Positions 62,846 through 64,000 of a stretch of DNA of 64,000 bases are shown here, one piece after another (positions within the stretch are counted from its first letter, which is position 1; every line of letters starts with the position of its first letter). Source of the stretch: Paralvinella palmiformis (Eukaryota; Annelida; Polychaeta; Terebellida; Alvinellidae); contig JAODUP010000065.1 of the NCBI GenBank assembly GCA_025642065.1, forward strand, positions 438,501 through 502,500, read 5' to 3'. The notes under the pieces were generated by a model. The model did not search any database. It had not been told where the DNA came from and worked only from the letters and a program-made list of their open reading frames with translations. Position numbers and translations under genes: made by a program.

Positions 62846-62912
<67 letters not shown>
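62560..62912. repeat. Long (CA)n/(TA)n/(GA)n low-complexity block
   Basis: About 350 bp of CA-, TA-, and mainly GA-rich simple sequence with scattered CAGA units. Open stretches on the minus strand over it are Leu/Ser/Cys/Val runs and not genes. Confidence 0.95.
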
Positions 62913-63142
62913 ATAATTCAATATGGACCACGGTACACCTGATAGAGTAAATTGCAAAAGTTAAACTATAACTTAATTTTTTTAATCTATTGTAAACAGC
63001 TGTCTGTTGTCAACAACTAATTATATAATGTCGTTGGTTTATTGTATTGTAGTGAGTCAGTACTGATAATAATACGTGAAAACTAGCAATAATATGTACA
63101 AAAAATAAACAGTGAGTCCTGTGATAGTAGAAGGTTAACACT

Positions 63143-63460
63143 AGAAAACTAGGTAGTGAATACCTCGTACAATATGGCTGTAGTACATCAATCATTGATG
63201 AGTTGTCAATCATAACAAAATAATACAACTGTCATAGCATATAAACTATATAACAACGCTTTGTGTGTGTGTGTGTGTGTGTGTCAGTGTGTATGTGTGT
63301 AGAAAACTAGGTAGTGAATACCTCGTACAATATGGCTGTAGTACATCAATCATTGATGAGTTGTCAATCATAACAAAATAATACAACTGTCATAGCATAT
63401 AAACTATATAACAACGCTTTGTGTGTGTGTGTGTGTCAGTGTGTATGTGTGTGTGTGTAT
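63143..63460. repeat. 158-bp tandem duplication
   Basis: The segment starting AGAAAACTAGGTAGTGAATA occurs at 63143 and again at 63301, apparently identical through 'aacaacgctttgtgtgtg'. Each copy ends in a GT tract of different length, so slippage in the GT tract probably mediated the duplication. Confidence 0.95.
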
Positions 63461-63483
63461 GTGTGTGTGTATGTGTGTGTGTG

Positions 63484-63781
63484 TGATATATATATATTAT
63501 TAACTTTGTTAGATATTTTGAAAGCTATCCTGTTATATTCACACAAAAAAACTAATATTTCTTGTTTATTTGTTCCAAAAAGCGGTTAGTATGTTTGTTT
63601 GTTTGTTTGTTTGTTTGTTTGTTTGGTTGTAATATAACAAACAAACAAATCACTTAACATTGACATCAATAGAATGAAGCTGTAATGGCTTTAGCAGATT
63701 GTTTGCATACAAGGCTAATGGCATCCATATAACCGAGCGATCATGCACACACGCATGGAAGCACGCACGCACATAATAGCC

Positions 63782-63819
<38 letters not shown>
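63484..63819. repeat. Microsatellites at the window end
   Basis: GT/TA tract to about 63498, (GTTT)n at about 63594-63624 with an inverted AAAC run just after (63638-63650), and (TA)n at 63786-63819 with AGGCTATT/AATAGCCT flanks forming an inverted repeat. No gene in 62913-64000. Confidence 0.85.
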
Positions 63820-63822
<3 letters not shown>

Positions 63823-64000
63823 GCTATTATGTATCTATAGTATATACTATGTACAATGTACTATACATACTACATAGTACTAAAACAGTTACGGTGTTTG
63901 TGTAGATGTCAAAACTGTTTACCGTCTAGTAAACACTGGATATGTTTACATCAATATATAACATGACTGACACCTAGCGGAGATGGGAAGAGAAAGAGGC

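Noticed and set aside
62478..62957. Minus-strand open stretches rich in Leu, Ser, Cys and Val
   Set aside because: Translations of GA, CA and TA simple repeats in three overlapping frames.

Overview
This is a eukaryotic nuclear window, AT-rich and full of microsatellites, with spliced genes bounded by GT..AG introns. It carries non-LTR retrotransposon remains, tRNA-derived SINE remnants and DNA-transposon MITEs. The protein sequences are bilaterian, and the SINE and LINE flavour suggests a lophotrochozoan, perhaps a mollusc. That placement is an inference and was not tested.

Layout. (1) 1-2540: the apparent last coding exon (1997-2113) and 3' UTR of an unidentified + strand gene. (2) 4400-34270: a complete 45-coding-exon CNOT1 gene, the scaffold of the CCR4-NOT deadenylase complex, on the + strand (ATG 4616, stop 33467-33469, about 2435 aa). 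All exon phases agree except at three places (exons 16, 18 and 30). Each has one extra base in a TTT, GGG or CCC run and breaks an otherwise conserved frame. The leader carries three short upstream ORFs, one overlapping the CNOT1 start as ATGA. (3) 34270-53900: a gene-poor interval. It holds a tRNA-Pro(AGG) gene, a decayed minus-strand LINE joined to a + strand CR1-like LINE tail, an eight-fold 49-bp minisatellite between two inverted repeat copies, a TTAA-flanked MITE, an intact-looking tRNA-SINE, a pair of CACGTG palindromes and a CpG-rich promoter-like block. (4) 53880-59830: a two-exon minus-strand Snail-family zinc-finger gene, predicted 614 aa, with a degenerate SNAG start and five fingers. 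Its promoter-like upstream region has a TATA box, a Snail-type E2 box, a GC box and an RFX X-box. (5) 59900-64000: promoter-like motifs, a degenerate 15-bp minisatellite, low-complexity tracts and a 158-bp tandem duplication.

CNOT1 acts in cytoplasmic mRNA deadenylation and translational repression. Snail is a nuclear C2H2 repressor. Nothing in the sequence links them beyond being neighbours. I found no CRISPR array, operon, viral gene or clearly new enzymatic system. The most notable items are the three frame breaks in CNOT1, the unusually long Snail protein with altered SNAG residues, and the repeated AGATG(G/T)CGC motifs around Snail.
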